Below are positions 7,644-16,597 of a DNA stretch of 64,000 bases, one piece after another (within the stretch, counting starts at the first letter, position 1; every line of letters begins with the position of its first letter). Under the pieces are notes generated by a model. The model made no database searches and was not told where the DNA came from. It saw only the letters and a list, made by a program, of their open reading frames with translations. A program made the translations under genes and the position numbers. Source of the stretch: Chryseobacterium oncorhynchi (GTDB lineage Bacteria; Bacteroidota; Bacteroidia; Flavobacteriales; Weeksellaceae); assembly GCF_002899895.1 (NCBI RefSeq), contig NZ_PPEI02000005.1, positions 62,001 through 126,000 of the forward strand, in the 5' to 3' direction.

Positions 7644-9709
7644 TTCAGGGTATATTTTACACCCAGAAACCCTCTGATACCTTGCATTGGGGCATACCCA
7701 TAGGCTGTATCGAAAGTATAGTGGTTAGGGTTGTTGACAGGGTCATCAACATGTTTATCAAATGGGTCAAACGGTCTCATCAGAGGATCTTTAGGAGTAA
7801 AGTTGAATAAGTTTTTCACCCCGCAATACACTTCAAATCCGGATTTGAAGCTTTTTGAAACCTGAATATTCGCCAGAGAATAAAATGGTGAATACTCCGG
7901 ACGGTAGTCATTCGGTAAAATGGGAAGTCTCATTGGACCATAAAACTGTCCAGTGAAATCTATGGTCAGATTACTCGGAAATTTATAGGTAATATTATAG
8001 GTACCACTCCACTTTGGAGCGTGTAGCTGCTGTGTTTTTTGATTTTCATTGTCAAATTTCTGATACACATCAAGGTAGGTTACTCCTAAATTGACACTTA
8101 AAGGAAAAGAAAAGCTGAAATCTACATTCAAGGAAGCCCCCCTTGAAATTCCATACCCTTGAAGGTTGTCATAAATAATTTTATTCGGGTCAGAATCAAA
8201 ATCACCAACGATTTTATTACTGAAATAAGTATAAAACGCAGAAGCATCCAAATTCACCATACGGTTTCCTACAGGTATTTTCCAGATGTAATTTAAATTT
8301 CCGTTGACAGATCTTTCCGGCTTCAGGTCTGATTTCACAACAACTTCCCTTGAACCCGTCAATGCTGCATGGTCTTCCGTAAATAAGTTTACGACTCTAA
8401 ATCCTGTCCCAAAATTGAATCGTAACGTATGATAAGGATTAGGTGAAAACTTCCAAGCTAATCTTGGAGAATGCACTGAGTGATGTACCTTATCATAATC
8501 ATATCGATAACCCAATAACAGGGTATTTTTATCATTGATCTCCCACTGATCCTGAACAAATGCACCCCATATCGGAGACTTCATTGGTGCATTGGTTACT
8601 CCGTCTGAAGCTAAAGTTCCCGGTGTATTATCATCATAGAATGTTCTTTTAAATGTAAATCCGGCTGTAATATCGTGCTTACCGAAACTTCTGTCCCAAT
8701 ACGTTTGCACAAAAGCCACTTTCTGCAGAGCATTGAAAGGATTCGATCCGTAAAAGGAGTTCTGATCATGATAATTGTAAGAAAACTGGGTAACAATATG
8801 TTCTTTCATAGGCCATTCATACAACCCGAAAATTTCTGCTCTATTGGTATAAATGCTTTCTCCATACACCTGATCACTTCCACGGAAAGATTTGTTCCAT
8901 TGCATTTCTCCCCCAAAACGATCTTCATACAAATATCTCATGGCAAAGCTTGCCTGTCTGTTTTCCTTTCTTTTAAAATTCCATTTATTAAAAACTGAGA
9001 TTCGGCTTTGTAAAGCTGCATCAGCGAAATTATCTTTATTCTGATCTATTCTTTCCTGAAAGCTGAAATAATTTAAACTTAACAATGAAGCAGCATTCTT
9101 TCCTACATTAAACTTTGTAGAAAGATCAAGATTATTCTCACTCCACGTACTGGTCATCATATCTACACTTAGTTGAGGGGCTGTCAGTGCATTTTTGGTG
9201 ATAATATTAATCACTCCACCCATTGCTTCAGAGCCATAGATAGAAGATGCAGGACCCTTTACCACTTCTATTCTATCCACAAGGCTATTGGGAATTCCGC
9301 TCAGTCCATATACTGTGGAAAGAGAACTTACAATTGGCATCCCGTCAATCAGGATCATGGTGTATGGTCCTTCCAGTCCGTTGATATGAATATCTCCTGT
9401 ATTGCACACGGAACAGTTCAGCTGTGGTTTTACTCCATTGACCATCGCAATAGCCTCAAAAATACTTGGCGTCGGGTTTTTCTGAAAAAATTTCTGGTTG
9501 TAGATTTCCACTGCAACCGGACTTTTGGATCTGCTCATTGGCTTTATAGTACCAGTTACCACTACATCCTCAATATTACTCGTCTTGATCTCTTTCTTGA
9601 AAACCTTTGTAGAATCTGTGTTTTTATGTTGATTTAAACTTAAACTATCCGTCTCCTGTGCAAAACAATAGGAAGATAGAAAAGTAATAGAAAATAATAT
9701 TCGCTTCAT
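7640..9709 (-). CDS. TonB-dependent outer membrane receptor
   Basis: About 689 residues from the ATG at 9709, beginning with a signal peptide (MKRILFSITFLSSYCFAQ). An upstream TTG in frame lies inside the promoter palindrome and is rejected. The plug domain (about residues 50-170) contains the conserved LIDGMPIVSS and VDRIEVVKGPASSIYGSEAM segments; the rest is beta-barrel, ending in GVKYTLK. There is no N-terminal carboxypeptidase-like or SusC extension, so it belongs with the siderophore, cobalamin or metal receptors rather than the glycan ones. The plug has NCSVCNTGDIHI, an unusual cysteine pair. The substrate is not identifiable; a metal chelate is the best guess given the palindromic promoter and the thioredoxin partner. 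Confidence 0.87.
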   Translation of the reverse strand: MKRILFSITFLSSYCFAQETDSLSLNQHKNTDSTKVFKKEIKTSNIEDVVVTGTIKPMSRSKSPVAVEIYNQKFFQKNPTPSIFEAIAMVNGVKPQLNCSVCNTGDIHINGLEGPYTMILIDGMPIVSSLSTVYGLSGIPNSLVDRIEVVKGPASSIYGSEAMGGVINIITKNALTAPQLSVDMMTSTWSENNLDLSTKFNVGKNAASLLSLNYFSFQERIDQNKDNFADAALQSRISVFNKWNFKRKENRQASFAMRYLYEDRFGGEMQWNKSFRGSDQVYGESIYTNRAEIFGLYEWPMKEHIVTQFSYNYHDQNSFYGSNPFNALQKVAFVQTYWDRSFGKHDITAGFTFKRTFYDDNTPGTLASDGVTNAPMKSPIWGAFVQDQWEINDKNTLLLGYRYDYDKVHHSVHSPRLAWKFSPNPYHTLRFNFGTGFRVVNLFTEDHAALTGSREVVVKSDLKPERSVNGNLNYIWKIPVGNRMVNLDASAFYTYFSNKIVGDFDSDPNKIIYDNLQGYGISRGASLNVDFSFSFPLSVNLGVTYLDVYQKFDNENQKTQQLHAPKWSGTYNITYKFPSNLTIDFTGQFYGPMRLPILPNDYRPEYSPFYSLANIQVSKSFKSGFEVYCGVKNLFNFTPKDPLMRPFDPFDKHVDDPVNNPNHYTFDTAYGYAPMQGIRGFLGVKYTLK

Positions 9710-9719
9710 GAAATTAAAA

Positions 9720-9757
9720 TTGTTAGACAAATCTAACAATTATTTTTGAATTACAAA
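9720..9757 (-). promoter_or_regulatory. promoter with overlapping perfect palindrome upstream of the TonB receptor
   Basis: On the minus strand TTTG (9757-9754), an 18-base spacer and TAGATTTG (9735-9728) give a full -33/-7 promoter. The -7 box sits inside the inverted repeat TTGTTAGA-CAAA-TCTAACAA (9720-9739; perfect 8-bp arms, 4-base spacer). A repressor bound there would block the promoter. The form resembles sites of DtxR/MntR-type metal regulators, an inference only. Confidence 0.65.
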
Positions 9758-9801
9758 ACTTGCTGAAAAATATTTGATGAATTCAATTCATGAAAAATGA
9801 T

Positions 9802-9809
9802 TAAATTTG
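9802..9809 (+). promoter_or_regulatory. -7 promoter box of hmgA
   Basis: TAAATTTG, a full TAnnTTTG match, lies 22 bases before the start codon at 9832. A TTTG at 9773-9776 is a possible -33 element at a slightly long distance. Confidence 0.6.
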
Positions 9810-9831
9810 AGAAACTACATATGAAAGTAAA

Positions 9832-10983
9832 ATGAGATATCATCTAGCGGGAAACATCCCACCAAAAAGGCATACTATCTTTAAGTCTCCAGAGGATAAA
9901 TTTTACTATGAACAGCTTTTCGGAACAGAGGGCTTTCACGGTATTTCTTCTCTGTTATACCATATTCACCGTCCTACACAGATCAAATCAATCGGAGAAC
10001 CGAAAGATGTAACTCCCAAGATTGCGGTGGAAAAAAATGTTGCTCCAAGAATGTTTAAGGGAATGAATGTAACTCCTGAAGATGATTTTATGGACAGCAG
10101 AAAGATCCTTTTGATGAATAATGACCTGAAAATGGGATTGGCAAAGCCAAGAAAATCAATGGATTATTTCTATAAAAATGCAGAATGTGATGAGCTTTTA
10201 TACGTTCATCAGGGAACCGGAATTTTAAAAACTTTTATAGGAGATCTTGAATTTGTAACCGGTGATTATCTCATTATTCCAAGAGGTACAATTTATCAGG
10301 TAGAACTTAAGTCTGACGATACTGTATTCTTTGTACTGGAAAGCCACTCTCCTATTTATACTCCGAAGAGATACAGAAATGAATTCGGGCAACTTCTGGA
10401 ACATTCTCCATTCTGCGAAAGAGATATGATTGCTCCCGTTTTCAAAGAGCCGGTAGATGAAAAAGGAGAATTTTTAATTAAAGTAAAAAAAGAAAACCAG
10501 ATTACAGACTTCATCTATGCAACACACCCATTTGATGTGGTAGGCTGGGACGGATATTTTTATCCTTATAAATTCAATATTAAAAACTTTGAACCTATTA
10601 CCGGAAGAATTCACCAACCCCCACCGGTTCACCAGAATTTTGAGGGACACAATTTTGTAGTTTGTTCATTCTGTGCAAGAATGTACGACTATCACCCATT
10701 GGCGGTTCCTGCTCCTTATAACCACTCCAATATTGATTCTGATGAAGTGTTGTTCTACACAGAGGGAGACTTCATGAGCCGTAACCATATTGATCTTATG
10801 GACTTCACTCTTCACCCAGGCGGAATTGTACATGGACCTCATCCAGGTGCCATGGAAAGAAGTATCGGTAAAAAGTTCACTGAGGAATATGCCGTAATGG
10901 TAGATCCTTTCCGTCCTTTAAAAATTACGGAAGAAGCCTTAAAAGTGGAAGATCCATCTTATAAAACTTCATGGTTAGAATAA
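9832..10983 (+). CDS. hmgA: homogentisate 1,2-dioxygenase
   Basis: A 383-residue protein recognised along its length, opening with YHLAGNIPPKRHT and ending with the iron-site region NHSNIDSDEVLFYTEGDF and HPGGIVHGPHPGAMERS, which holds the histidine and acidic ligands of the non-haem iron. It opens the ring of homogentisate to maleylacetoacetate in tyrosine catabolism, and fits the shorter bacterial form of the family. A mini reading frame MKVK (9821-9835) precedes it, with its stop overlapping the hmgA ATG as ATGA; this may be chance or translational coupling. HppD and FahA of the same pathway follow downstream. Its own terminator at 11091 and promoter show it can be transcribed alone. Confidence 0.93.
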   Translation: MRYHLAGNIPPKRHTIFKSPEDKFYYEQLFGTEGFHGISSLLYHIHRPTQIKSIGEPKDVTPKIAVEKNVAPRMFKGMNVTPEDDFMDSRKILLMNNDLKMGLAKPRKSMDYFYKNAECDELLYVHQGTGILKTFIGDLEFVTGDYLIIPRGTIYQVELKSDDTVFFVLESHSPIYTPKRYRNEFGQLLEHSPFCERDMIAPVFKEPVDEKGEFLIKVKKENQITDFIYATHPFDVVGWDGYFYPYKFNIKNFEPITGRIHQPPPVHQNFEGHNFVVCSFCARMYDYHPLAVPAPYNHSNIDSDEVLFYTEGDFMSRNHIDLMDFTLHPGGIVHGPHPGAMERSIGKKFTEEYAVMVDPFRPLKITEEALKVEDPSYKTSWLE

Positions 10984-11090
10984 TTTCATCTTGGAAATAA
11001 ACAGTTTTAACTCTTTCAGATCAAGTACAAAAGTCACAATAGTAAAGAGCCTAAACAATTTTATATAAAAGTATTACTAATTACATACAA

Positions 11091-11127
11091 AAGACGCTTT
11101 AAATCCTTTATTTAAAGCGTCTTTTTT
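11091..11127 (+). terminator. terminator after hmgA
   Basis: A perfect 13-bp stem (AAGACGCTTTAAA with TTTAAAGCGTCTT) is followed by a T-run. Confidence 0.85.
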
Positions 11128-11129
11128 CG

Positions 11130-11137
11130 TAAATTTG
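11130..11137 (+). promoter_or_regulatory. -7 promoter box of the first CoA-transferase gene
   Basis: TAAATTTG directly after the hmgA terminator matches TAnnTTTG. It would give a leader of about 77 bases. Confidence 0.5.
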
Positions 11138-11219
11138 TGAGGCATGGTTAACATCTATAATCATCATTATTTTCATAACAAACCCTAAGTAATGGTGGTT
11201 AAATAAAAATCAATATTAC

Positions 11220-12731
11220 ATGTTAGAAAGAATCAGATTAGAAAGTCTACACCAAAAGGTAACAACAGCTGAAAATGCTGTAAAAATGATTAAAGACGGT
11301 ATGATCATAGGATCTAGCGGCTTTACAAAGGCAGGCGACAGTAAGGCTATACTGCCAGCACTTGCCGAAAGAGGAAAAACGGAAGACCTGAAGGTCACTT
11401 TAATGACCGGTGCATCATTAGGGCACGGTACTGATGGGAAATTAGCAGAAGCTAATGTATTGAAGAAAAGGATGCCGTTTCAGGTAGATCCAATCTTAAG
11501 AAACAAAATCAACAATGGTGAAATTCTCTTCATCGACCAGCATTTAAGTGAAAGTGCCGAGCTTCTTCACACCAAAAACCTTCAAAGCATTGACGTAGCA
11601 ATTATTGAAGCAGCCTATATTGAAAGAGATGGAAGTATTGTTCCTACCACCTCTGTAGGAAATTCTGTAACGTTTGCAGCTTTGGCTAAAAAGATAATCA
11701 TCGAGATTAATACGGAGGTTCCCGAAGAGGTTTATGGAATTCATGACATCTACCAGGCTGAAGATTATCCTTACAGAAACGTTATTCCCATTGTAGCTCC
11801 ATGGAACAAGATCGGAAGAAAAAGTATTCCTGTAGATCCTAATAAAATTGAAGCCATTGTTTTCACCAATCTTAAAGACAGCCCTGCAGACATTGCAGAA
11901 CCAGATGAAAAGACAACAGCTATTGCCCAGCATCTTCTTGGTTTCTTCGAGAATGAAGTTCGTTTAGGTCGTCTTACAGATCGATTACTTCCCCTACAGG
12001 CGGGTATCGGTAAGGTTGCTAATGCAGTTCTAACAGGCTTCAAGGATAGTAATTTTTATGATCTTACAATGTTTTCCGAAGTGCTTCAGGATAGTACATT
12101 TGACTTGATAGATTCCGGTAAATTGAGTTTTGCTTCAGCATCATCTATTACCGTTTCCAAGGAATGCTATGAAAGAGTTTTAGGAAATCTTTCAAAATAT
12201 AAAGACAAATTTGTTTTAAGACCTCAGAATATCTCCAACACTCCTGGACTTATCAGAAGATTAGGAGTTATCGCTATAAATACCGCTATTGAATTTGATA
12301 TTTATGGAAATGTAAACTCTACGCATATCGGAGGAACAAAAATAATGAACGGAATTGGAGGTTCTGGAGACTTTGCCAGAAATGCCTACTTAAGTATTTT
12401 CGTAACACAGGCTGCATCCAAAGGAAATAATATCTCTCACGTTCTGCCAATGGTTTCTCATACAGACCACACAGAGCATGATGTAGATATCTTGGTTACA
12501 GATGTCGGATTGGCTGACTTAAGAGGACTGGCTCCTAGAGAAAGAGCACAGAAGATTATTGATAATTGTGTACACCCTGATTATAGGGAAGAATTGCAGT
12601 CTTATTTCGACAGAGCATGTGAAAGAGGTGGTCACACTCCTCATTTGCTGGAAGAAGCATTCAGCTGGCATTTGCGATTCTCCGAAACAGGAAGCATGAA
12701 ACAAACAACAGATATTGAAGTTCCTAATTAG
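11220..12731 (+). CDS. acetyl-CoA hydrolase/transferase family protein (succinyl-CoA:carboxylate CoA-transferase type)
   Basis: A 503-residue member of the family I CoA-transferases in the AarC/ScpC (YgfH)/Cat1 group, judged by the GMIIGSSGFTKAGDSKAILPAL opening region and the length. The catalytic glutamate that forms the acyl-CoA thioester intermediate is visible as Glu287 in MFSEVLQDS. Typical reactions in the group are succinyl-CoA with acetate or propionate. It lies between two tyrosine-pathway genes, so it may process acetate or acetoacetate arising there; the family alone does not show that. It has its own promoter and terminator, so it need not be co-regulated with hmgA. Confidence 0.88.
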   Translation: MLERIRLESLHQKVTTAENAVKMIKDGMIIGSSGFTKAGDSKAILPALAERGKTEDLKVTLMTGASLGHGTDGKLAEANVLKKRMPFQVDPILRNKINNGEILFIDQHLSESAELLHTKNLQSIDVAIIEAAYIERDGSIVPTTSVGNSVTFAALAKKIIIEINTEVPEEVYGIHDIYQAEDYPYRNVIPIVAPWNKIGRKSIPVDPNKIEAIVFTNLKDSPADIAEPDEKTTAIAQHLLGFFENEVRLGRLTDRLLPLQAGIGKVANAVLTGFKDSNFYDLTMFSEVLQDSTFDLIDSGKLSFASASSITVSKECYERVLGNLSKYKDKFVLRPQNISNTPGLIRRLGVIAINTAIEFDIYGNVNSTHIGGTKIMNGIGGSGDFARNAYLSIFVTQAASKGNNISHVLPMVSHTDHTEHDVDILVTDVGLADLRGLAPRERAQKIIDNCVHPDYREELQSYFDRACERGGHTPHLLEEAFSWHLRFSETGSMKQTTDIEVPN

Positions 12732-12750
12732 GAATATCATTACCCCTATG

Positions 12751-12789
12751 AAAAGGACCGAATGCCATGCATTTGGTCCTTTCTTTTTT
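12751..12789 (+). terminator. terminator after the first CoA-transferase gene
   Basis: A stem of about 13 bp (AAAGGACCGAATG with CATTTGGTCCTTT, G-T pair included) is followed by CTTTTTT. Confidence 0.83.
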
Positions 12790-12953
12790 ATACATTTATT
12801 TCTTCAGCCGATATGACAAAAGTCTTCTAATATCTGTGAAATATTTAGAATAAGTAAGGATTATAAAGATTATCTTTGATAGAAGATAGGTATTTTATGA
12901 GACAAAAAGATAATATCAACCCCCTGTCATGAATATTATTAAAAAAGTAAAAT

Positions 12954-14228
12954 ATGCAAAATTACATAAGCGCAGAAGAAGCAATATATACGATCAAAAG
13001 CGGTAACCGTGTATTTTTTCACGGTAGTGCATGTACTCCCAATTTCCTGATTGACGAGGTAGCAAGACAATCACACCGATTAGAAAATGTAGAAATGGTA
13101 TCCATTACCCAACAGGGAAATGTAGAGATTGCAAAACCCGAATACAAAGACAAATTCTTTATCAATTCTTTATTCGTCTCAACTCCTGTACGTGATGCAG
13201 TAAACTCTGACAGAGGAGATTTTGTACCGGTATTTCTAAGTGAGATCCCAATTTTATTCAGAAAAAACATTCTTCCTCTGGATGTTGCGCTGGTAACAGT
13301 TTCCCCACCGGACAGACATGGTTTTTGTACATTGGGAACATCAGTGGATATTGCAAGAGCTGCCGTTGATACAGCAAAAACAATTGTTGCCCTTGTTAAC
13401 CCAAGAATGCCGAGAACCCACGGAGACGGAATGATCCATATCAGCAGAATTCATAAACTGGTTTGGCATGAAGAAGAACTTCCAACCGTAGATTACAGCT
13501 CAAAAGTAGGTCCTGAAGAAATGCTTGTAGGAAAAAATGTAGCAGATCTTATTGAGGATAAATCTACTCTTCAAATGGGTATAGGAACCATTCCTGATGC
13601 CGTTTTAAAATGTTTAAGCAACCACAAAGATCTGGGAATTCACACCGAAATGCTGAGTGACGGAGTGATTGATCTTATCCAAAATGATGTTATCAACAAT
13701 AAATACAAAGGCTATAACGATAATAAAACCATTACCAGCTTCTGTTTTGGAACCAGAAAGCTCTATGATTATGTAGATGACAATACTGTTTTTGCATTCA
13801 GAGATGTAAGTGAAGTTAACTTTCCAATCAACATCATGAAGAACAAAAAACTGGTTGCCATTAACTCAGCTATAGAAATTGACCTTACAGGACAGGTATG
13901 CGCAGATTCTATCGGAACTTTACAATACAGCGGTATTGGAGGACAAATGGACTTTATGCGTGGTGCAGCATTGAGTGATGATGGAAAACCTATCATTGCT
14001 ATAACAGCAAGAACAAAAAAAGGAATCTCAAGAATTGTCCCTTTCCTGAAGCAAGGAGCAGGTGTTGTAACCACAAGAGGACATATTCACTATGTCGTTA
14101 CAGAGTATGGAACAGCCTATCTGTATGGAAAAAACCTACGTCAAAGAGCACAAGAACTTATCAGCATTGCACATCCTGATGACAGGGAGATGCTTGAAAG
14201 AGCAGCCTATGAAAGATTTAAGCACTGA
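12954..14228 (+). CDS. acetyl-CoA hydrolase/transferase C-terminal domain protein (4-hydroxybutyrate CoA-transferase-like)
   Basis: A 424-residue family I CoA-transferase, shorter than its neighbour and more like 4-hydroxybutyrate or butyryl CoA-transferases. The expected catalytic glutamate is Glu232 in GIHTEMLSDGVIDL, and the TLQYSGIGGQMDFMRGA segment is the glycine-rich C-terminal motif of the group. It stands 222 bases after the larger CoA-transferase and in the same direction. The two are not fused and not close paralogues, so different acceptor acids are likely. Acetoacetate or another pathway acid is a plausible substrate in this setting, but no residue shown here proves it. Confidence 0.87.
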   Translation: MQNYISAEEAIYTIKSGNRVFFHGSACTPNFLIDEVARQSHRLENVEMVSITQQGNVEIAKPEYKDKFFINSLFVSTPVRDAVNSDRGDFVPVFLSEIPILFRKNILPLDVALVTVSPPDRHGFCTLGTSVDIARAAVDTAKTIVALVNPRMPRTHGDGMIHISRIHKLVWHEEELPTVDYSSKVGPEEMLVGKNVADLIEDKSTLQMGIGTIPDAVLKCLSNHKDLGIHTEMLSDGVIDLIQNDVINNKYKGYNDNKTITSFCFGTRKLYDYVDDNTVFAFRDVSEVNFPINIMKNKKLVAINSAIEIDLTGQVCADSIGTLQYSGIGGQMDFMRGAALSDDGKPIIAITARTKKGISRIVPFLKQGAGVVTTRGHIHYVVTEYGTAYLYGKNLRQRAQELISIAHPDDREMLERAAYERFKH

Positions 14229-14331
14229 TAATCAACTGTTAATATTTCAAATATCTTTTTTTATTTAAAATTAAAAAACATATATTTAACTCTATCAAAT
14301 AATTCACAAAAAAGCCTTAACATTTTGGCAG

Positions 14332-14339
14332 TATTTTTG
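14332..14339 (+). promoter_or_regulatory. -7 promoter box before the TTG-start gene
   Basis: TATTTTTG fits TAnnTTTG and ends 26 bases before the TTG at 14366, which supports that codon as the start. No clear -33 element is seen. Confidence 0.45.
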
Positions 14340-14365
14340 ATAAAACTCTTTCTAAAACAAGGAAT

Positions 14366-15157
14366 TTGAAGACTATATATAATTCGATACGAGAAGAAGT
14401 TGCAAAGCATTCTAAAGTAAGGAATTCTGTTTTGGGGAATGTGAATGAATGGAAGAGAAGCCATTATATTATTCTTTCCGAAATTATTAAAAACGAACTA
14501 TCTGAATCAGAAGAACTTAAAGGCGGTAAAAAATTCGAAATTGGTAATACTATTTCGCATGTTACCTTACAACGATTTTTTGAAAATGACTATCAGGATA
14601 AAACCCACAGTGATCTGAGGTTTTTAAAAACGCTGGACAAAATCTGCATTTTTTTGGGGCATAAGGATCTTAATGATTATGTCCTTTCCGTAAGGGATAT
14701 ACATCAACATCAACAAGAAGTAGATGAACATTCATTTGTGACGCAGATGGTGTATGACTATTGTGCTACTGCTTTCGAATTTTGCAAACAGTTTCCTAAT
14801 CATAATACTGAACTCTTCAAAGATTTAGTATTTGATGATTCTCCATTTCTCGAAAGAGTTTCCCAATTCAGTAAAGAACTGTGTGACAAAGATTTTCATT
14901 TGGTAACCAAAAACAACCGTTCCAATTATGAAGTATTTGATCTTAACATCGTTACTGATGAACCGGACAAAAAAATATTGGAATCTCAAGAATTTTGGAA
15001 TCTATTATTTAAAGTAGGAGAAACAGGAGAAGAGCATTTCGTTAATCAACTCAGTACACAGATCTATTTTATCCGAAAAATAGACAATATCTGGAAAATC
15101 TGGGATAATTACAATCCGGATGCCGGAAGCTTAAACAGAAAAATAGAAACCAACTAA
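14366..15157 (+). CDS. hypothetical protein with TTG start, two-part architecture
   Basis: A 263-residue protein whose frame has no ATG until about residue 129, while an in-frame stop lies at 14318-14320, so TTG at 14366 is the likely start. The N-terminal part (about 1-115) is polar and helical, with HVTLQRFFENDYQDKTHSDL and FLKTLDKICIFLGHKDLNDY, a pattern I associate with uncharacterised, perhaps DNA-binding, Bacteroidetes proteins. The C-terminal part (about 120-255) ends in STQIYFIRKIDNIWKIWDNY, which looks like an NTF2-type fold. No catalytic residues can be named. It lies between a CoA-transferase and hppD and has its own hairpin terminator. It might be a regulator; this is a guess. Confidence 0.72.
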   Translation: MKTIYNSIREEVAKHSKVRNSVLGNVNEWKRSHYIILSEIIKNELSESEELKGGKKFEIGNTISHVTLQRFFENDYQDKTHSDLRFLKTLDKICIFLGHKDLNDYVLSVRDIHQHQQEVDEHSFVTQMVYDYCATAFEFCKQFPNHNTELFKDLVFDDSPFLERVSQFSKELCDKDFHLVTKNNRSNYEVFDLNIVTDEPDKKILESQEFWNLLFKVGETGEEHFVNQLSTQIYFIRKIDNIWKIWDNYNPDAGSLNRKIETN

Positions 15158-15163
15158 AAATAA

Positions 15164-15192
15164 GAAAGCCGCAGAGATAATCTGCGGCTTTC
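15164..15192 (+). terminator. hairpin terminator after the TTG-start gene
   Basis: A perfect 12-bp GC-rich stem (GAAAGCCGCAGA with TCTGCGGCTTTC) with a 5-base loop begins six bases after the stop codon. The T-tract is short. Confidence 0.7.
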
Positions 15193-15263
15193 ATGTTCGA
15201 AATATTTTTTTCTCACTTGTTTTTTGTAATACAAATGTAAGGGCTTGATTTTAAACTAAAGAA

Positions 15264-15281
15264 ACTTAAATATACTTAAGT
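15264..15281. promoter_or_regulatory. repeated ACTTAA motif upstream of hppD
   Basis: CTTAA-N6-TTAAG (15265-15280) forms an inverted repeat, with ACTTAA occurring twice ten bases apart and ACTTAAGT itself palindromic. It lies about 115 bases before hppD, in a possible operator position. The AT-rich background makes chance a real alternative. Confidence 0.3.
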
Positions 15282-15395
15282 GAACTCTTCTTGAACTTTA
15301 TGTTAAATATATTCAATGAATCGGCCGTAATACTTTCGCAATGTCCAAGTTTTTTGTATTTTGCATACCAATAAAATAAAAGTAAAAGAGAAAAT

Positions 15396-16526
15396 ATGTC
15401 AACACTTACATTTGCCGAGAAAATTGCTCAAGCAGAGAATTTCTTACCAATTAACGGTACAGATTACATTGAGTTTTATGTAGGAAATGCAAAACAGGCT
15501 GCTCATTATTACAAAACCGCTTTCGGTTTTCAGTCTGTAGCTTATGCTGGTCCTGAAACAGGAGTAAGAGACCGTGCATCTTATGTGCTTCAACAAGGAA
15601 AAATCAGATTGGTACTAACAACAGGACTTACATCTGACTCTCCTATCAGCGAACACGTAAAAAAACATGGTGACGGAGTAAAAATTTTGGCACTTTGGGT
15701 AGATGACGCTTACGCAGCATTTGAAGAAACTACTAAAAGAGGTGGAAAACCATATTTAGAGCCTGTAACTTTAACTGATGAGCAGGGTGAAGTAAGAATG
15801 TCCGGAATCTATACCTACGGAGAAACAGTTCACATGTTTATTGAAAGAAAAAATTATAACGGAGCATTCATGCCTGGGTATGAAAAATGGGAAAGTAACT
15901 ACAACCCTGAAGAAGCAGGCCTACTTTATGTAGACCACTGTGTAGGAAATGTAGACTGGAACAGAATGATCCCTACGGTAGAATGGTACGAAAAAGTAAT
16001 GGGATTTGTAAATATCCTTTCTTTTGATGACAAGCAGATCAACACAGAATATTCGGCATTGATGTCTAAAGTAATGTCAAACGGAAACGGTTTTGCAAAG
16101 TTCCCTATCAATGAACCGGCAGAAGGTAAAAAGAAATCTCAGGTAGAAGAATACCTTGATTTTTATGAAGGTGAAGGAGTACAACACATTGCAGTTGCTA
16201 CTAAAGATATTATCCACACTGTAACTGAATTGAAAAAACGTGGCGTAGAGTTCCTTTCTGCTCCACCAGAAGCATACTATAACATGGTTCCTGAAAGAGT
16301 AGGTCATATTGATGAAGATCTTAAAAAACTTCAGGACTTAGGTATACTTATTGATCATGATGAAGAAGGATATCTATTACAGATCTTTACTAAGCCTGTA
16401 GAAGACCGTCCTACCCTATTCTTCGAAATCATTGAAAGACATGGCGCACAAAGTTTTGGTGCCGGAAACTTCAAGGCTTTATTCGAAGCATTGGAAAGAG
16501 AGCAGGAAAGAAGAGGTAATCTTTAA
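15396..16526 (+). CDS. hppD: 4-hydroxyphenylpyruvate dioxygenase
   Basis: A 376-residue enzyme with two vicinal-oxygen-chelate domains. The Fe(II) ligands can be placed: His181 in YVDHCVGNV, His264 in GVQHIAVAT and Glu344 in FFEIIERHG. The C-terminal FGAGNFKALFEALEREQERR is the gate helix typical of the family. It converts 4-hydroxyphenylpyruvate, the transamination product of tyrosine, to homogentisate, the substrate of the upstream HmgA. A 16-bp hairpin terminator follows, so it may be a single transcription unit. Identity is very sure. Confidence 0.96.
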   Translation: MSTLTFAEKIAQAENFLPINGTDYIEFYVGNAKQAAHYYKTAFGFQSVAYAGPETGVRDRASYVLQQGKIRLVLTTGLTSDSPISEHVKKHGDGVKILALWVDDAYAAFEETTKRGGKPYLEPVTLTDEQGEVRMSGIYTYGETVHMFIERKNYNGAFMPGYEKWESNYNPEEAGLLYVDHCVGNVDWNRMIPTVEWYEKVMGFVNILSFDDKQINTEYSALMSKVMSNGNGFAKFPINEPAEGKKKSQVEEYLDFYEGEGVQHIAVATKDIIHTVTELKKRGVEFLSAPPEAYYNMVPERVGHIDEDLKKLQDLGILIDHDEEGYLLQIFTKPVEDRPTLFFEIIERHGAQSFGAGNFKALFEALEREQERRGNL

Positions 16527-16544
16527 TTTTACATTAAGAATAGC

Positions 16545-16583
16545 AGTTTTGTCAGAATTCAGAATTCTGGCAAAACTTTTTTT
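16545..16583 (+). terminator. long hairpin terminator after hppD
   Basis: A 16-bp stem (AGTTTTGTCAGAATTC with GAATTCTGGCAAAACT, one wobble pair) is followed by a T-run. Confidence 0.85.
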
Positions 16584-16597
16584 ATAAAACACAACAT

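Noticed and set aside
9710-9739. TTG at 9739 as the start of the TonB receptor
   Set aside because: It lies in the palindrome/promoter; the ATG at 9709 begins the signal peptide.
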